This document shows positions 13,394-25,459 of a DNA stretch of 64,000 nucleotides, piece by piece. The stretch lies in NCBI RefSeq assembly GCF_029227915.1, contig NC_079877.1, forward strand, positions 15,982,851 through 16,046,850, given 5' to 3'. This DNA comes from Hydractinia symbiolongicarpus (lineage: Eukaryota; Cnidaria; Hydrozoa; Anthoathecata; Hydractiniidae). The notes beneath the pieces were generated by a model. It was given only the letters and a program-made list of their open reading frames with translations. It was not told the origin of the DNA and searched no databases. Position 1 is the stretch's first letter; every line of letters starts with the position of its first letter. The position numbers were made by a program, and so were the translations under genes.

Positions 13394-13399
13394 TTTATT
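13394..13399 (-). promoter_or_regulatory. Polyadenylation signal of the three-domain lectin gene
   Basis: AATAAA on the minus strand, about 50 nt beyond the stop codon at 13449-13451. Confidence 0.6.
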
Positions 13400-13448
13400 T
13401 AAAAATGTGCCAGATCCCGATGAGGACAAAAATGGAATCAGTGCAAGC

Positions 13449-14846
13449 TCAGACACATATGTGTTGAACGCTTAAATACTTAAATATTCCCCAGCAGGGA
13501 TCACCAAAGATTCCATTAGAAGCAGCGATAGAGCATGAACGCTTTCCATTACATGCGTGTGCTACTTTACGAAGAGAAGAAGAGGCTCTGCATGTGGTAG
13601 TACGGTGTGATGTTGAACTAGGACATTTAAATTTTGAAAGACGCCCGTACATTGCATATGTAACTTTAATCTTCAAGCCTGCAGGGCATCTTAAAGATAC
13701 ACGTTTGTGTTCACAAGCTTCTCCTTCATGTATTTTCCTGAAAAACAAATTATTTGAATAAAAAGATTAATCGCATAAATAATAGTTGTGTTATTTACCT
13801 CAGAAATTAAGTACTTACAGACAGGAATGGTGCACAGATAAATATTTGTAAACACCATGACAAGGATCACCGAACACTCTGTTAGATGCGCCGATGCTGC
13901 ATGACCTCTTACCATTACAAGCAGCACTAACTTTAGCCAAAGATGACCTTGCCCTGCATGTTGTTGTACTGTGGGAGTTTCCTCCAGGACAGATATTTTT
14001 GGAAAGGCGGCCATAGTTAGCGTAAGTTATTCGGATCATAGTGCCACGTGGACATTGAGCGTTGAATGTTTTGTGTTCACATGCAATATCTTGCGGGCGT
14101 ATTCTTCTAAAATAGGCAGATAACTTCTAAGATACAAATGTTCTCAAATGTTTGTCACAAGAAATTTGATACCGAAACACCACAGAATATGGATTTTTGT
14201 CACTGCTACTTACCTGCATATGAAATTGACTTCCAAATACTTAAAGATACCAACGCAGGGGTCACCGAATACTCTATTTGATGCTGAAATTTTGCAAGAC
14301 TGTTTTCCATTGCAACTTGATCTAACTTTGTTTAGCGAGGAGGATGCTCTGCACGTAGTTGTACGATGCGAGGTTGCAGAATGGCAAATATGTTTTGAAA
14401 GACGTCCGTAGTTTGCTGAGGAAACTTCAATCACAGTTTCCAGGGGACATTTGAGACTCAAAGTTCTATGTTCACAAACAGTACCCCTTTTAATCTCTTC
14501 ATCACAAGCTGTAATTGAAAGCATTATAATGTAATGTTTTTTGAATAACCTTGTTGCACAATTTTCCAAGGCATGCCACTCAAATTCAAGTTAAAAGAGT
14601 GACGGGCCAGGATGGAGGGAGGGAAGGTTTCGTACCTGTAATCCATAATTGGGCAATGACGAAAGTCTCAAAAGTAAAAATATTTTTTAAAAGAAACATT
14701 TGTACTAACATTTATAATCAAAATTGCAACTGTTAAAAATTAGATGAGCAACAACTAGAGCATTTTTCTGACGAAATGGAAGCAGACTTACACAATGCAA
14801 CTTGAAAGATGATGAATATAGTGATCAAGCAGATCAAAGTAGCCAT
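13449..14846 (-). CDS. Secreted lectin with three SUEL (rhamnose-binding lectin) domains
   Basis: Predicted exons on the minus strand: 14846-14792 (signal peptide, 55 nt), 14508-14214, 14106-13819 and 13737-13449, giving 308 residues. Donors are GTAAGT and acceptors end in TTACAG, TTTTAG and TTTCAG. The first junction is phase 1 and the others phase 2. Residues 1-18 are hydrophobic and fit a signal peptide. Each following exon is one domain of about 96 residues starting with a CEH motif and carrying the family marks YGR, FGDPC and FKYL or YKYL with the conserved cysteines. Such domains bind L-rhamnose or galactose; the Glu of CEH, Tyr of YGR and the Asn/Asp/Lys near DPC-KYL, which contact sugar in known members, are kept. 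Likely extracellular, in innate recognition or egg/mucus functions; the exact role is unknown. Confidence 0.85.
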
Positions 14847-15897
14847 CCTAAAAGAAATTCGATCTAAATGTATTTCAATGTTGCAGTTATCTTTTTAGAC
14901 TCCTTAAAACTGAGAAGGAAGAAAGAAGAGTCAGGTAATGACTGAAATAAAGATGTATACATGCACGTGATTTTTAGAATTTACCTGTGGTTCCTTTAAG
15001 TTCCTTTTCCAACTTCAACTTAAGAGGATGACATTTCTTTTATTTCATCTACTATTTTTATAGCAACTATATGAAACCGGAAAATTTTCCTTTCATATTA
15101 ACCTTAAATTCTAAGATTAAAAAATTGTATAACATTGCAAAAACATGGCCGAAAAGCTAACCAGAAATTCCGGTTCCAAGTACAAATCCGCTTTCAAGTA
15201 CAATTTCATGTGATTATAATACTTAAGCATATTATTAAAACTTAATTACCTTAGAATACAATGATGTTAAACGGTAAACAACGGACAAATCACCCTGCTT
15301 CACCACAAGCTTTGTGATTCCCTAGCCTGTTTTCTTTCTAAATATCGAAATATGGAACCAATAACGTTATGACGTGTTTAATACTTTTAAAGTGCGTAAT
15401 TCAACTTAATTGGCAAGATATCTCTGGATTATAGTTTCTTCTTTAGTTCTTGACCAAGCAGAAGAGAAAGAAAAACGGGATAACAGCTAAGCGGTAAATA
15501 CGGATGAACACGGCCCTTTTACAAAGTATGGAGTGTGTGTTGATTAAATAGAAACAGAGTTGTCAATTGTGGTTTCGATTTCGATATCCCGCAATCCTTA
15601 TCATTGCTTAATGTTGCAAGTTATAAGTTTCCTAAACGTAGTTTGCTTCTGTATTTTGCAAGATTTTTCGTCTTCTTTTATTGTTGAATTCAACTTAACA
15701 TTTGGACTCAATTAATATCCACCTTCAAACAATCATCAGGAAGTACGAGAATGTCAGTTTGGGCCGCGTAAAAACAAGAAGACTGAATCTTGTGGTAAAA
15801 ATGACGTTGCAATTTGCAACACTCGGCACGCGTTTAAATAACTAAAGTAATAATAATGTAAGGCACTTTAACTTAAATCTTACATACTGCATTTACA
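14847..15897. other. Divergent intergenic region between two lectin copies
   Basis: About 1.05 kb separates the start of the three-domain gene (minus) from that of the decayed copy (plus). On the minus strand CTTTTAG lies one base before the ATG at 14846, so a 5' UTR intron or spliced leader may join there. At 15732-15752 an 18/21 nt match to the small-gene family encodes HQEVREC; see findings. Confidence 0.5.
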
Positions 15898-17118
15898 ATG
15901 AGAACCTTGGCTTCAGTCATCGCTTTACTTTTTACATGTCATGTAGCATCAGGTTATGCACAGCCAATATTATAATTCTATTTGCTTTTCACATGTTCTA
16001 TTCGTAATCAAAAATAACTACTCTTACAGGTTTAATCCAAAAAGGTACTGCTTGTGAACACAGAACGTTAAGCCGCAGTTGTCCATTTGGGACAACTATT
16101 ACAGTCCTCTTTTCGAACTACGGACGAATTTCGAAGCATATCTGTCCTAGGGCCAACTAGCATCGAACAACTACTTGCAAAGCACCCTCCTCATTAAATA
16201 AAGTTAGAGCAAGTTGCAATTGAAAACAATCATGCAAAATTTAAACATCAAATAGAATATTCGGTGACCCTTGCGTTGGTGTCTTTAAATATCTGACAGT
16301 CAATTTTGTATGCAGGTAGGCGTGAAAATAGTAACTGTAGAAGCAGTAGCTAAGCTGCTAGATTTTGTTTAGTAATTGGTATCGTGTCTTATTCCCTTAT
16401 AAGAACATCACCCCCTCCACACAATGTTGCTTGTGAACATGTTCGATAGCTCAGAACTTCGATATTACGAAAATGATCAAATTTGGTGCTGATTTTTAGG
16501 AAGACCAATTCCACCGAGGGATGTTGCTTGTGAACATGGAGTATTAAATGTAAGATGTCCTGCTGGCACCGTAATTCGAATAACCTACGCTAACTATGGT
16601 CGTCTTTCTAGAAATACTTGTCCTGGAGTGAACTCCCACAGAACAACAACATGTAGAACGTCCTCATCCCTCTCAAGAGTTGGAGCTGTAATGTAATGGA
16701 AAACGGTCTTGTAACGTTGCTGCATCTAACAGAGTGTTCGGTGATTCTTGTCATGGTGTTTTCAAATATTTGATTGCGCGCAACACTTGTGTCTAAGTTT
16801 GTAAGATTTAAATACTTTAATTCTTCGAAACTAAACATTACTACTATCCAACTCCAATTTTTGTTTACGCTTTTCTAGGAGACCAACTCCACCACAAAGC
16901 ATTGCCTGTGAACATAGAACATTGAATCTGAGATGTCCAACTGGTACAGCGATCCGAATAATCTACGCCAACTATGGTCGTCCTTCCAGAATTACTTGTT
17001 CCGGAGAAAACTCTCACCGTACGACAACATGCAGGACAAGTTCATATTTGACTAAAGTCAGTGTTGCTTGTAATGGTAAGAGGTCATGCAGCATCGGCGC
17101 ATCTAACAGAGTGTTCGG
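15898..17118 (+). pseudogene. Decayed SUEL-lectin gene, cut off by a transposon
   Basis: Signal-peptide exon 15898-15952 (55 nt, phase 1, donor GTTATG) is followed by domain exons 16030-16315, about 16500-16793, and 16879-17118. The first domain has three in-frame stops. The second has an extra base after its acceptor and a second frameshift next to a duplicated TGTAA, and its last codons run into TAA where the other internal domains have a donor. The third is open but stops in the middle of the FGDPC motif at 17118, where DNA of the THAP-DDE element begins. Introns and exons match the five-domain gene at 29331-31444 in inverted orientation, including a relic exon head at 16410-16440. It is therefore a dead duplicate of that gene or of their common ancestor. 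Confidence 0.85.
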
Positions 17119-17703
17119 GTGGGACCCCGATTATCAGTTTTATACGCGACGGACGCTGGCGGCCGTTATTCTAGTTCAGTTTAATATAATGGGCGTAAAA
17201 ATCATAGAACAAAAAGCTCACAGAGATACACCTTAATTTTTGAGCAGAATTTTTGTTGGTGTATTTACACCAGTACACCATAGCTAAATCCGCCCCTGTT
17301 TCTTTTTTTTTTTGAAAAAAATAACAATGTCAAAAAATATTTTTTTGTGTTTAGATCATTCATAAAAGACGAACAATCTTAAATGAAATAAGACGACATA
17401 ATAACAAGTTTACTTTCCTACGACTTTGCCGTAAAGCTATATTAGCCAAATTCATAGGCCGGAGGAATGGGCGCTAATGTTTTGCTTGTGTGGAAAAAAA
17501 TCCATAATGGGGGGGGGAGGGTTGTTGGGCTTCTAAAGTGAAGCAAATGGAGTCAAACACAAAACGTCCAGCTTATATTATGTTATAACGTTATTATAAA
17601 CATTTAGCTGCATAATCGTATAGTTTAACACTTGGTGAAGACCTTTCCAAATATACTGGAAGGTGTCATTACAAACGTTAGCTAGCTAAAAACTACAACA
17701 AAA

Positions 17704-19085
17704 ATGGTTAAGTGGTCTTGTGCATCAGCCTTTTGTTTCAACAACCACACAACTTTGGGTATTGATGGGAAACCTTTAGAATTTTATCGTTTACCAAGAT
17801 TAGAATCTTTAAAATCGCAATATCGGAAGATTTTAAAAACAGATGGTATTAACTGGAAAAATTGGTATATTTGCTGTGAACACTGGAGCTCCAATGAGAG
17901 ATTATCAGTAACAGATGTCGTCGTTTCAGAAAGAAATTTCCAAAAGCTTGAACAAAAATATGAGAATGCTAATAACTTGGTAAAAAAATCAGCCACAGAG
18001 CTTCACAAAAAAAGATTAGGAAATGCTAAACAAAAGTTGGAAACTGCTAGAAATATAATGAACCAAAATATAAATACTCCATCCTCATCAAAAGCACGAA
18101 GAACCCTAACAAAGTCTAGTACATATATCTCTTCTAAAAAACGTAACCCTTCAAAGTTACAATACAGAAAAAAATTGGAAAAAGCAAATGCTGAATTTTA
18201 AGACTAAATAAAGAGCTTACCGAATTCCAAGAAAAAATCGCCAGGTTAAATAAGGAACTTGCAACTATGAAATTTCAAAACAAGCTATTGGTAAATAATA
18301 ACAGAAAAATACGTTCTGATAATGTTTATTACTTCAAAATCCCATATCCTGACTGTTGCCACACACCATCACTAAAAAGATCACTAGATAAAGCAACAGA
18401 ATTACTAGCTGTCCTGACTATTTGCCGTCATGGTGTTCATCAAGGTTTAATGGCATTTTTTATGGATATATCTAAAAGCACCATGCAACGGATATTTATT
18501 GGTTGGGTAATTTTTGTTGCTGGTATTTTCAGTGAAATTGACTTAAAACCACCTTCTGGTTTTTCATTGAAGAAAATGCCTAAAATTTTTATTGAAACTG
18601 GCCATGGTTTAACAGATTTGGTCATTGATGCCACTGAATTTAAATTTCAACGTGCATCATATTCTGAGTTAAATTCTTTGATGTTTTCCAAATATAAAAA
18701 TACACCAACTGGAAAAGCATTAATTGGTATTTCCCCACATGGCAGTGGAATTCTTTTTAGCGATATTTATCCTGGGTCAACTTCAGATAGCGATATTACA
18801 GAAAAAACAGATGCCATTCGTTTTGTTGAAGAGGAGCATGAAATAATGAGTGATCGTGGGTTTTCCATTCAGGAGCATTGTGCTCTGAAAGGTATCACAT
18901 TGAACAGGCCAAAACAAAAAAATTGTGATCAGTTCTCTGAAAAAGACGTATCATCCAATTTCGACATAGCTGCTACGAGAATCCATGTGGAACGTTTTAT
19001 TGGCAGAGTTCGAGATTGGTCAATATTGAATACAGTTTGGCCTATGACATATTATCCTCGACTTGGCAAATGTTATGTCATATAG
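17704..19085 (+). pseudogene. THAP-DDE transposase, one frameshift
   Basis: The first frame, 17704-18201 (165 residues), starts with a THAP zinc finger: paired Cys near residues 6 and 11 with NN following, an FYRLP motif at about 28-32, then a conserved Trp and a CCEHW block near residue 60. This binds DNA at transposon ends. A second frame reaches 19085; it is open from upstream of the ATG at 18267 and continues with a coiled coil (RLNKELTEF). The two frames are joined by a one-base shift near 18200. The second part is a DDE_Tnp_4 nuclease with Asp in VIDATEF, Asp in FSDIYPG and Glu in HVERFIGR. It is too damaged to give one protein unless the shift is a sequencing error. Confidence 0.85.
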
Positions 19086-19207
19086 TAAATCTTACTATAC
19101 CCATAGGTCCTCGTGAGTGAATGTTTTATTATGTGTATAATATAATATAATAATATATATATATATAATATTATTAATAAACATTTTCCGGAATTATATC
19201 AAGTTTA

Positions 19208-19986
19208 TCAGAAAATAATAGTTTTCATAATTGAAGTGACATCTCTTTTAAAATAAGATTCACTTGGATCTGCAGCATTAAGAACAACTTTTCCATTTTT
19301 CTTTCTTACATTTGCTGACTTAACTTTTATAGCCTTTAATGGAACCATTGGAATAGAGCCTTTTTTAGACCGCCGATGCCATTTTTGTAACTGTTGTGTC
19401 ACAGTCAGTTCCAAAATTTGATTGCCAGTGTCGTTGAAATGTTTTAAAAATACAAAAAATGCAAGAACGTGACAGCATAAGCCACTTGCACCAACTGGAC
19501 AACTGCAATGAGCTTTTTGAGGGTACCCATTTTCAAAAACAAGCACTGCTGACCTTGCTTCAGTACCATATGACTTTTTACCATTGTTTTTACATATGTA
19601 CACGAATTATCAACTAAAGTTTTAACAGTTACTATCTTTCTACTCTGTAACATTCTAATAGCTTTTTCTTGCTGGCCTAAACTACCATACGTTTTCATTT
19701 TGCAGTAGTTCTTAAATATATCTTCATTGATAAGTGGTAGATTCTCATCCTTTTTACACCATTTAGCTGTAGTTGGAGGAATATCTGTGGGATCTAAGCT
19801 ACAACTAAACTTGTAATTTTTATTTGCTTTGTCTTCTAGACGTTTTACTAAACGAGGATATCGCATAAACTTTCTGATTTTTATCTGCAGTTCTTGAACA
19901 TTTCCTGTGGCACACTGACCTATATTTTTTAGCCATTCTGAACATTCTTCACGGCTATAATTGCTAACATCCTTTGTATTGTCCAT
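19208..19986 (-). pseudogene. SAP and SWIM zinc-finger transposon protein, frameshifted and truncated
   Basis: From the ATG at 19986 the frame begins with a SAP-like helix pair (about residues 10-40, motif CSEWLKNIG). After a one-base shift near 19605 the second frame, ending at 19208, carries a SWIM zinc finger: CSC, then CCH, within about 25 residues. A QLQKWHR segment after the finger resembles the link that leads into the YqaJ-type nuclease in related ISL2EU proteins, but the nuclease is absent and the frame stops. In intact elements this second protein accompanies the transposase; its exact step is not settled. Here it is a broken remnant. Confidence 0.7.
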
Positions 19987-20130
19987 GTTTATAAGCTTTA
20001 ATGATCAATATCATAAATAAACTATATACTATTGCAATATACAACGTTTTTCTTCGATTTATTATTATTTATCTAGCCAAGGACTCCAAAACAATCGCCG
20101 CTATTATGATTTTTTTCCCTACAGGTGAAT

Positions 20131-20345
20131 TCAGACGAACTTGACCGCGCCGTATGAATTTGGCTAATTAGCAACGTATTCCTAAGTAATTAAGTCACTT
20201 TAATTATCACATGATTTATTCTGGCTAATTAAAATAATAGTAAACAAAGCTTTTATAAAATACAGAACATTTTATGGGTAGACGCTTTTGTATAAAATCG
20301 TAAGAAATAGAACCAACTTTGTCAGTTTTCCGTATTATAAGAGAT
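20131..20345 (-). mobile_element. Helitron-like fragment
   Basis: About 150 bp (20190-20345) align with the interior and left end of the Helitron-like element at 40483-40954, sharing TATCACATGATTT and a TATAAAATACAGAACATTTT-like stretch and ending in CGTATTATAAGA. Confidence 0.5.
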
Positions 20346-20489
20346 TACCCAAATGAGGCTTAAATCCGTTAAAACATACAAACGTGCGTAACAAGCAACC
20401 TAAAATGAGGAAAGGAAAAGAAGAAAAAAAGACGAACTAAAGTTATAATTTCCGATGTTTTCATTTTTCCAAAAGTTATTAATGTTCTA

Positions 20490-20604
20490 CTAGCTGTTTC
20501 CGTGGAAGAATCCACTGTATTCCATTTAATTTATGTAGCAGATATATGTCCATCAAAAAACAAACAATACAGCAGTGCGCATCTTACATCTGCGTTATTA
20601 TATA
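20490..20604 (-). mobile_element. Short Helitron-like element end
   Basis: Read on the minus strand the 3' end has the hairpin GTGGA-TTCT-TCCAC followed about 10 nt later by CTAG and then T, the typical Helitron terminus. The left end near 20604 (TTTATATAATAACGC) resembles the TCTATATAATAATACG end of the 40483-40954 copy. Confidence 0.5.
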
Positions 20605-20639
20605 AATGACCAAAAAAATTAAAGGTGTCCAACAACTGC

Positions 20640-22400
20640 AGTATATATGTGACATTTAAAATCTAAATCTACTAAAATTACTGCTCTGACCATCTGACAA
20701 ATGCAAAAATTATTCGGAAAAAAGTTTTTAAAAGCATTTCAACATACATCTCACTCATAAAATTTAAATCACTCAAAACGCTACATATACACAAAAAAGC
20801 TGATCAATGTCAAACACAAATCTCTCTCATTGTATATGTTAAAATCAGTTAGTTTATTGCGAACCCTGCCAAAGGTTGACACAAAATGTGAAAAATAAAC
20901 AATAAATTTTGCCTAAGTAGAAATTTTTATCTAAGGTGTTAAAAAGGGATTTGCAAGGATAAATTATAATGCAATAAAACATTATTTGATATATTGCATG
21001 CGGTCCTTCCTCACCAAACTTTAGACAAAATGCCAACAAAATAACGGTGTTTAAATCTAAAATTAATAAAGTCCTTTAGGCAATTTGCATGCTGTTTTAC
21101 CATCAATAAAGTAAACAAAATTTCAAATCTCACATAGTATTCTGTCACAAATTTTCATAAAATATATATATAAGTCATAATGAGTCATGTTAAACAACAG
21201 CAATCAATCTGTATATAAGTTCATTTTATGTCAATTTTTGCACCAATTTTGCAACACAAAATACAAATTCTAAATAATACTAAAATCTCTTATTTTGGTC
21301 CTTCGCATACCGACGGTCTCCCACAAAAGTTTAATCAAAATGTAAAAAATGAGAGGTAACAACAAAATCAAAGTTTGCAAAATTTAATTATTTCGGTACA
21401 TATATCTACTGCATATACCCTCTAAAACAATATTTTAATCCAAAATGCCTAAGAAAGACAGTTTGCAACAAAAATCAGTTATTTCGATAATATTGCATAC
21501 ACTCTTTCCTCACAAAAGCTTCACAAACTGCAAAAAAAGAATGGTTGTAGGGAGTGCTTCTGATTCAACAAAAAAAGTTTTTTTGACATATTGCATCTAG
21601 CCCTTACCCATTAAATCTTACACAAAATTTCCAAAACTATATACAATTTAGAACACATCAAATTTAAATCAAGAAGGATCAGTCATTTCGATATATTGCA
21701 CGGAGTCCTCCCCAGTAAGAATTTATACATAATATAGAAAAACAAAGCTTGCAAGGTGTAAAATTGAATTCTTCTTCTGTGTATATATATATGGTCCTTC
21801 CTCGCAAAATTAACATAAAATGTCAAAAAGGTTCAGATATAACATCTAACACAACAAAAATCAGTTCTATCAGTATATGTGATGCCATTGTCTTCCACCA
21901 AATGTTCCCCTTAAAGTTTCACAGACACAGCCTGTAAATTAAAAACAACTAAGATCAGGTATTTTGGTCTATTTCATACCATTCTGTTCCAAATAACTTA
22001 TAAAATGTAAAAATTGAGTGGTAAAACAGAAATTTGCAAGATTCCATTTTTTTATATGCATGTATATTATATGCCTTCTACAACAATAAGTTAATTCAAA
22101 ATGTCAAAAAGAAGAAAAAAAATAGCTTACAAAGAGTATAAAATTGAAATCAACAAAGTAGCTCTTTTGGTGTATTAAATATAAGCCATACGCACAAAAG
22201 TTTACACTAAATGTAAGAAAATGGTTGTGTTTAGTAATTCTAAATTAAGAAAAGTCAGTTCTTTTAGCATGCTGATTAAGGTTTTTGCCCACAAATTCTT
22301 ACATGAAAATGTCAAAACCACAATTTGAAACAAATTAAATTTACATTTTAAAAATAAATAATTTCTGAACTTTATTTTCAGAATATTTGGAGGAAAAGAA
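20640..22400 (+). repeat. Degenerate tandem array, period about 100 bp
   Basis: At least a dozen diverged units recur at intervals of 90-130 bp. Each follows the order AATCAGTT, TTTCGATATATTGCAT, GGTCCTTCCTCACAAAA, ACACAAAATGTCAAAAA and TTTGCAAGG. Clear examples start near 20848, 20985, 21290, 21475, 21575, 21680, 21785, 22160 and 22255. It is non-coding: the frames inside it are short and unrelated. Confidence 0.7.
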
Positions 22401-23282
22401 CTTCGCAAACCAAAAAAAACCAGGAAAATGTTTAAAATCTTCAGGGTTAATAACGTTTGATGGGTTTTGTGGTAATATATATACTGGGAATCTTTAGTTT
22501 AAAGCTAGCATTAGCTAGCTACAGCAGCTAATAGCTAGTCACTTAAATATAAACTGGAGACTTAGCTAGGTATAAAGAATATGGCTACATATATATATAT
22601 ATTCCTAGCTAGCTGTTGGTGGTGGTTGCTTTTTATGATGCTAGCTATAAAACATGTCTGGCAACAATAATATAATCAAAACTGAAAATAAAACATGAAA
22701 AAACCTTACAGAACCTTGCTATGATTAATTTATAAAACCATGCTCTTCTTCAAATGTTTTTTTAAAGATTTATTTTGAATGAAAGGGTACAGAATACTCA
22801 AAAAGAACAGCCATCTTTTTCGTAAACACAATTTCCGTTTTATGCTAGGAACTTCATTTAACAGTCCGTATGCTTTGTGAATATCTAATACCGTTTCATA
22901 TGTAGGGATACCTATATATATATGCTAACATAGAGTTTTTTGGCATAAGGGTATATATATTTATCTCGTTATTAGCAGCGGGTTATATATTTACACCTTA
23001 TGTGCGATTTCTATGAAGTACATCCCTAATCTTTTTAGTTAAATTTTAGCGTACAGCCACGTCATAAGAAAGTGACCCGTGATTTCCGTGTCGTGGACTC
23101 ACAGTTTTACTCACGCAAGGGAATTAATATATAAGATACGACAATAGACGAGGTTAAAACAGAAGTTTGATTGCGGTTGTATCAGTCAAACTGAAACACG
23201 CGTATTTTATATTTTAATATCACTAAAAAGCCGCAAGTAAGCAACAGTGGAGCTTGTAGAGTACAGAAACATAGGTAACGTC
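22401..23282. other. Non-coding stretch rich in TAGC and TATATA
   Basis: TAGCTAGC patches at 22500-22540 and 22590-22612 and TA runs near 22572 and 22915. No gene seen. Confidence 0.45.
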
Positions 23283-23715
23283 GTTCCTTATATAAGAAAG
23301 CATTTAGTTTTACTTACCTGACTTTTAACTGAGATGATTTCCTCCTTCTTCAACAAGAAAGAATGATACTTCGCGATCAACATTTATTAGCACAGCTTTT
23401 AATCCCAATTAGTTTCAGCATCGTAAATTTTTTGTCTTTAGGCTTTTGGTAATTATTAAGGAATAATATAACCTCCCCCGTGCGAGGTTTCACGAATGGA
23501 AGATTTTATATCATCGATGCTTTCAATATGTTAAAGTCATTAGCTGGATAATGACGATCACAAGTCAATTGCTCCTATTTTACGATCAAGACAGTAAGCT
23601 TAAAGCACATAAGGGGCAACGTATTTAAATCTCCTTGGACACCTACCAGAAATAGCAGTTTTACAACCTCAGTTTGAGGACTTTTCTTTTTGCGTAAATC
23701 GGATTAGAGAGTTGA
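23283..23715. repeat. Duplicate of the upstream flank of the five-domain lectin gene
   Basis: Aligns in the same orientation with 31829-32315, sharing TTTTACTTACCT, GGATAATGACGATCA and a TTTATTAG block in the same order. On the minus strand it also keeps a GTAAGT donor (near 23322) matching the one at 31864. No lectin exons follow it on its minus strand, so it is an orphan copy of a promoter or 5' exon region, or a dispersed repeat. Confidence 0.6.
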
Positions 23716-25459
23716 CAGGAAGTGCGAAAAACGAAATTTGACAGTTTATTCACGGCAAGGTATTGTTCTGAAATACCCAATTGTTGTCGAAGGAAGCAAA
23801 GATTATTATTATTATAACTTCTTTGGTTTCGTGTTTTTAATTCTGTTAATAATTCAAAACTCGAGTATCAAATAGTGAAGGTTGATAAAACTAATGGAGA
23901 AAAGACAGTTTTTCGTCTTTCATTGATAAATAATTCAAACAATCAATACTCTGCAGTACAATCCTATTTGCGTTTTTCTTTCTTGATATCTGTGCTATTT
24001 ACATAAAACTAGCCAGAATTTTTGAGTGTTTTCTTTTAATCTATACACCTATATCGTTCTATTGTTTCTTTTGATTCTATTGTTGTTGTAGATTAGAAGA
24101 TACCTGATCAGGGGCGGATACAGATATTTAAGCATGTTAGTCTATATTTTTCACAAAGTGGAGCGTTTTTTGTTCAGCGAAAACATCTTTTAAAATGTGT
24201 AAAAATTTAATTTTACTATGGAATGAAAATATTGAGGTGCAAATATTTCAAATTCTATAGCTCAAATCATGTTAGCCGAATTATGTGCCATTACAAGAAT
24301 TTAAACGATCGGTCAAAATGCCAAAAAAACTATCATTTTTTGATAAATCTGAGATTAAAGTAACCTGGTTCCAATGACAACAACATTAAAAAGTCAAGAT
24401 ATAGAAATAATCAGAGAAGTTCACGAGAAAGGCAATATTTCTACCTTGTTGTTGTAAGTACATCCGATTTCTTACAGACACGAGTAGTGAACCTAAAATG
24501 TATGTCCACGCAGCGTGGGGCTTGTTGTGATAAGAACAACGTTAACTCTCCATCTGAAAATCGGCGCGCCGTTTTATGGCGCACTAGCCACACAACATAA
24601 AATATCACAATGTTGCATTTTTTTTGTATCTCTCCTTCGAAGATACTAATAGTCGTAATGAAAATATTTAACCTCCCAGAATTTATTTTTTGGTCTTTTA
24701 ATTAAAAGTAATTTTTTGATATTGAATGCAACGTCGCAACAACGTATTGTTTGTCATATTACGTTGCAACCAAGATAATATTACAGCAACTTTGTTTTAA
24801 AGTTGCACCTGCGAAGTTATGTTTCCAACGTGTTTTCTCGAATCGAATACCTCTCTACAGCAGTAACTTTTATCAGGAAGAAATGCAATAACGATAAAAC
24901 TTTCATATTAAAAATTCTAGCGGACAATTCAGTGGGCACCTATCCGTTGGACGTCATTTGAAGGTCCTAATTTGCAATACCCGAAGAACTGACCCCTCTC
25001 TGGCGAACACGGTCAAAAAATGGTCATATAAAGCAATTGTCTTAACAGATATTAAAGACAATATGAGAATATTGAATTTCTCAGTCAAAGAAAGTCTCCA
25101 ATTTTTTTGTAGTTTTTTTTCCTTTTTTTCCTTTTTTGAATAAAACATACTGTATTTCCAATATGCAGCGCTTAGGCTTTTGTTCTCTTAAAATCAGCCT
25201 CTTGAAGCGTGTAAGGTCAGTTAAATTTGACACCAACGAGCACACGTTCAAAGAGAAAGTTAATTCAGGAGTAACCTATGTTCCAGACACTTTTCTATAG
25301 CGAACATTTTTTAGAGATGCGGATGGTGACTCTATAGAGAGGCGTCACTTTACTTCCATGCGAAACTAACCATACCAACAACCACTGCTTCAGCAATCTC
25401 GACTCACATACTTTCAACTTTTGATAGTCTTGTCGTCTCTGGAATACCAAGAACCCGGT
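23716..25459. other. Non-coding stretch with a possible hAT end
   Basis: No gene seen. CAGGGGCGGATACAG at 24110 looks like a hAT-type terminus, but no partner end was found nearby. A T-rich tract lies at 25100-25140. Confidence 0.4.

Larger units (their letters stand above)
17119..20130. mobile_element. Degenerate ISL2EU/Harbinger-type DNA transposon
   Basis: Contains a THAP-DDE transposase frame on plus (17704-19085) and a SAP-SWIM protein frame on minus (19208-19986), tail to tail around an AT-rich palindromic spacer (about 19136-19185). Pairing of a THAP-domain transposase with a second SWIM/YqaJ protein is the known composition of ISL2EU elements. The left boundary is set by the break in the lectin exon at 17118. 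The right boundary is uncertain: I found no inverted copy of the left end, and Helitron-like sequence begins near 20131. Confidence 0.65.

Noticed and set aside
14148-14411. Plus-strand 87-codon frame (also 31008-31193)
   Set aside because: Antisense shadows of conserved lectin exons, similar to one another only because the exons are.
24110-24124. Start of a second hAT element
   Set aside because: CAGGGGCGGATACAG resembles a hAT end, but no matching right end or TSD was found within several kb; TAAATCCGCCCCTG at about 17285 is too far away and unflanked.
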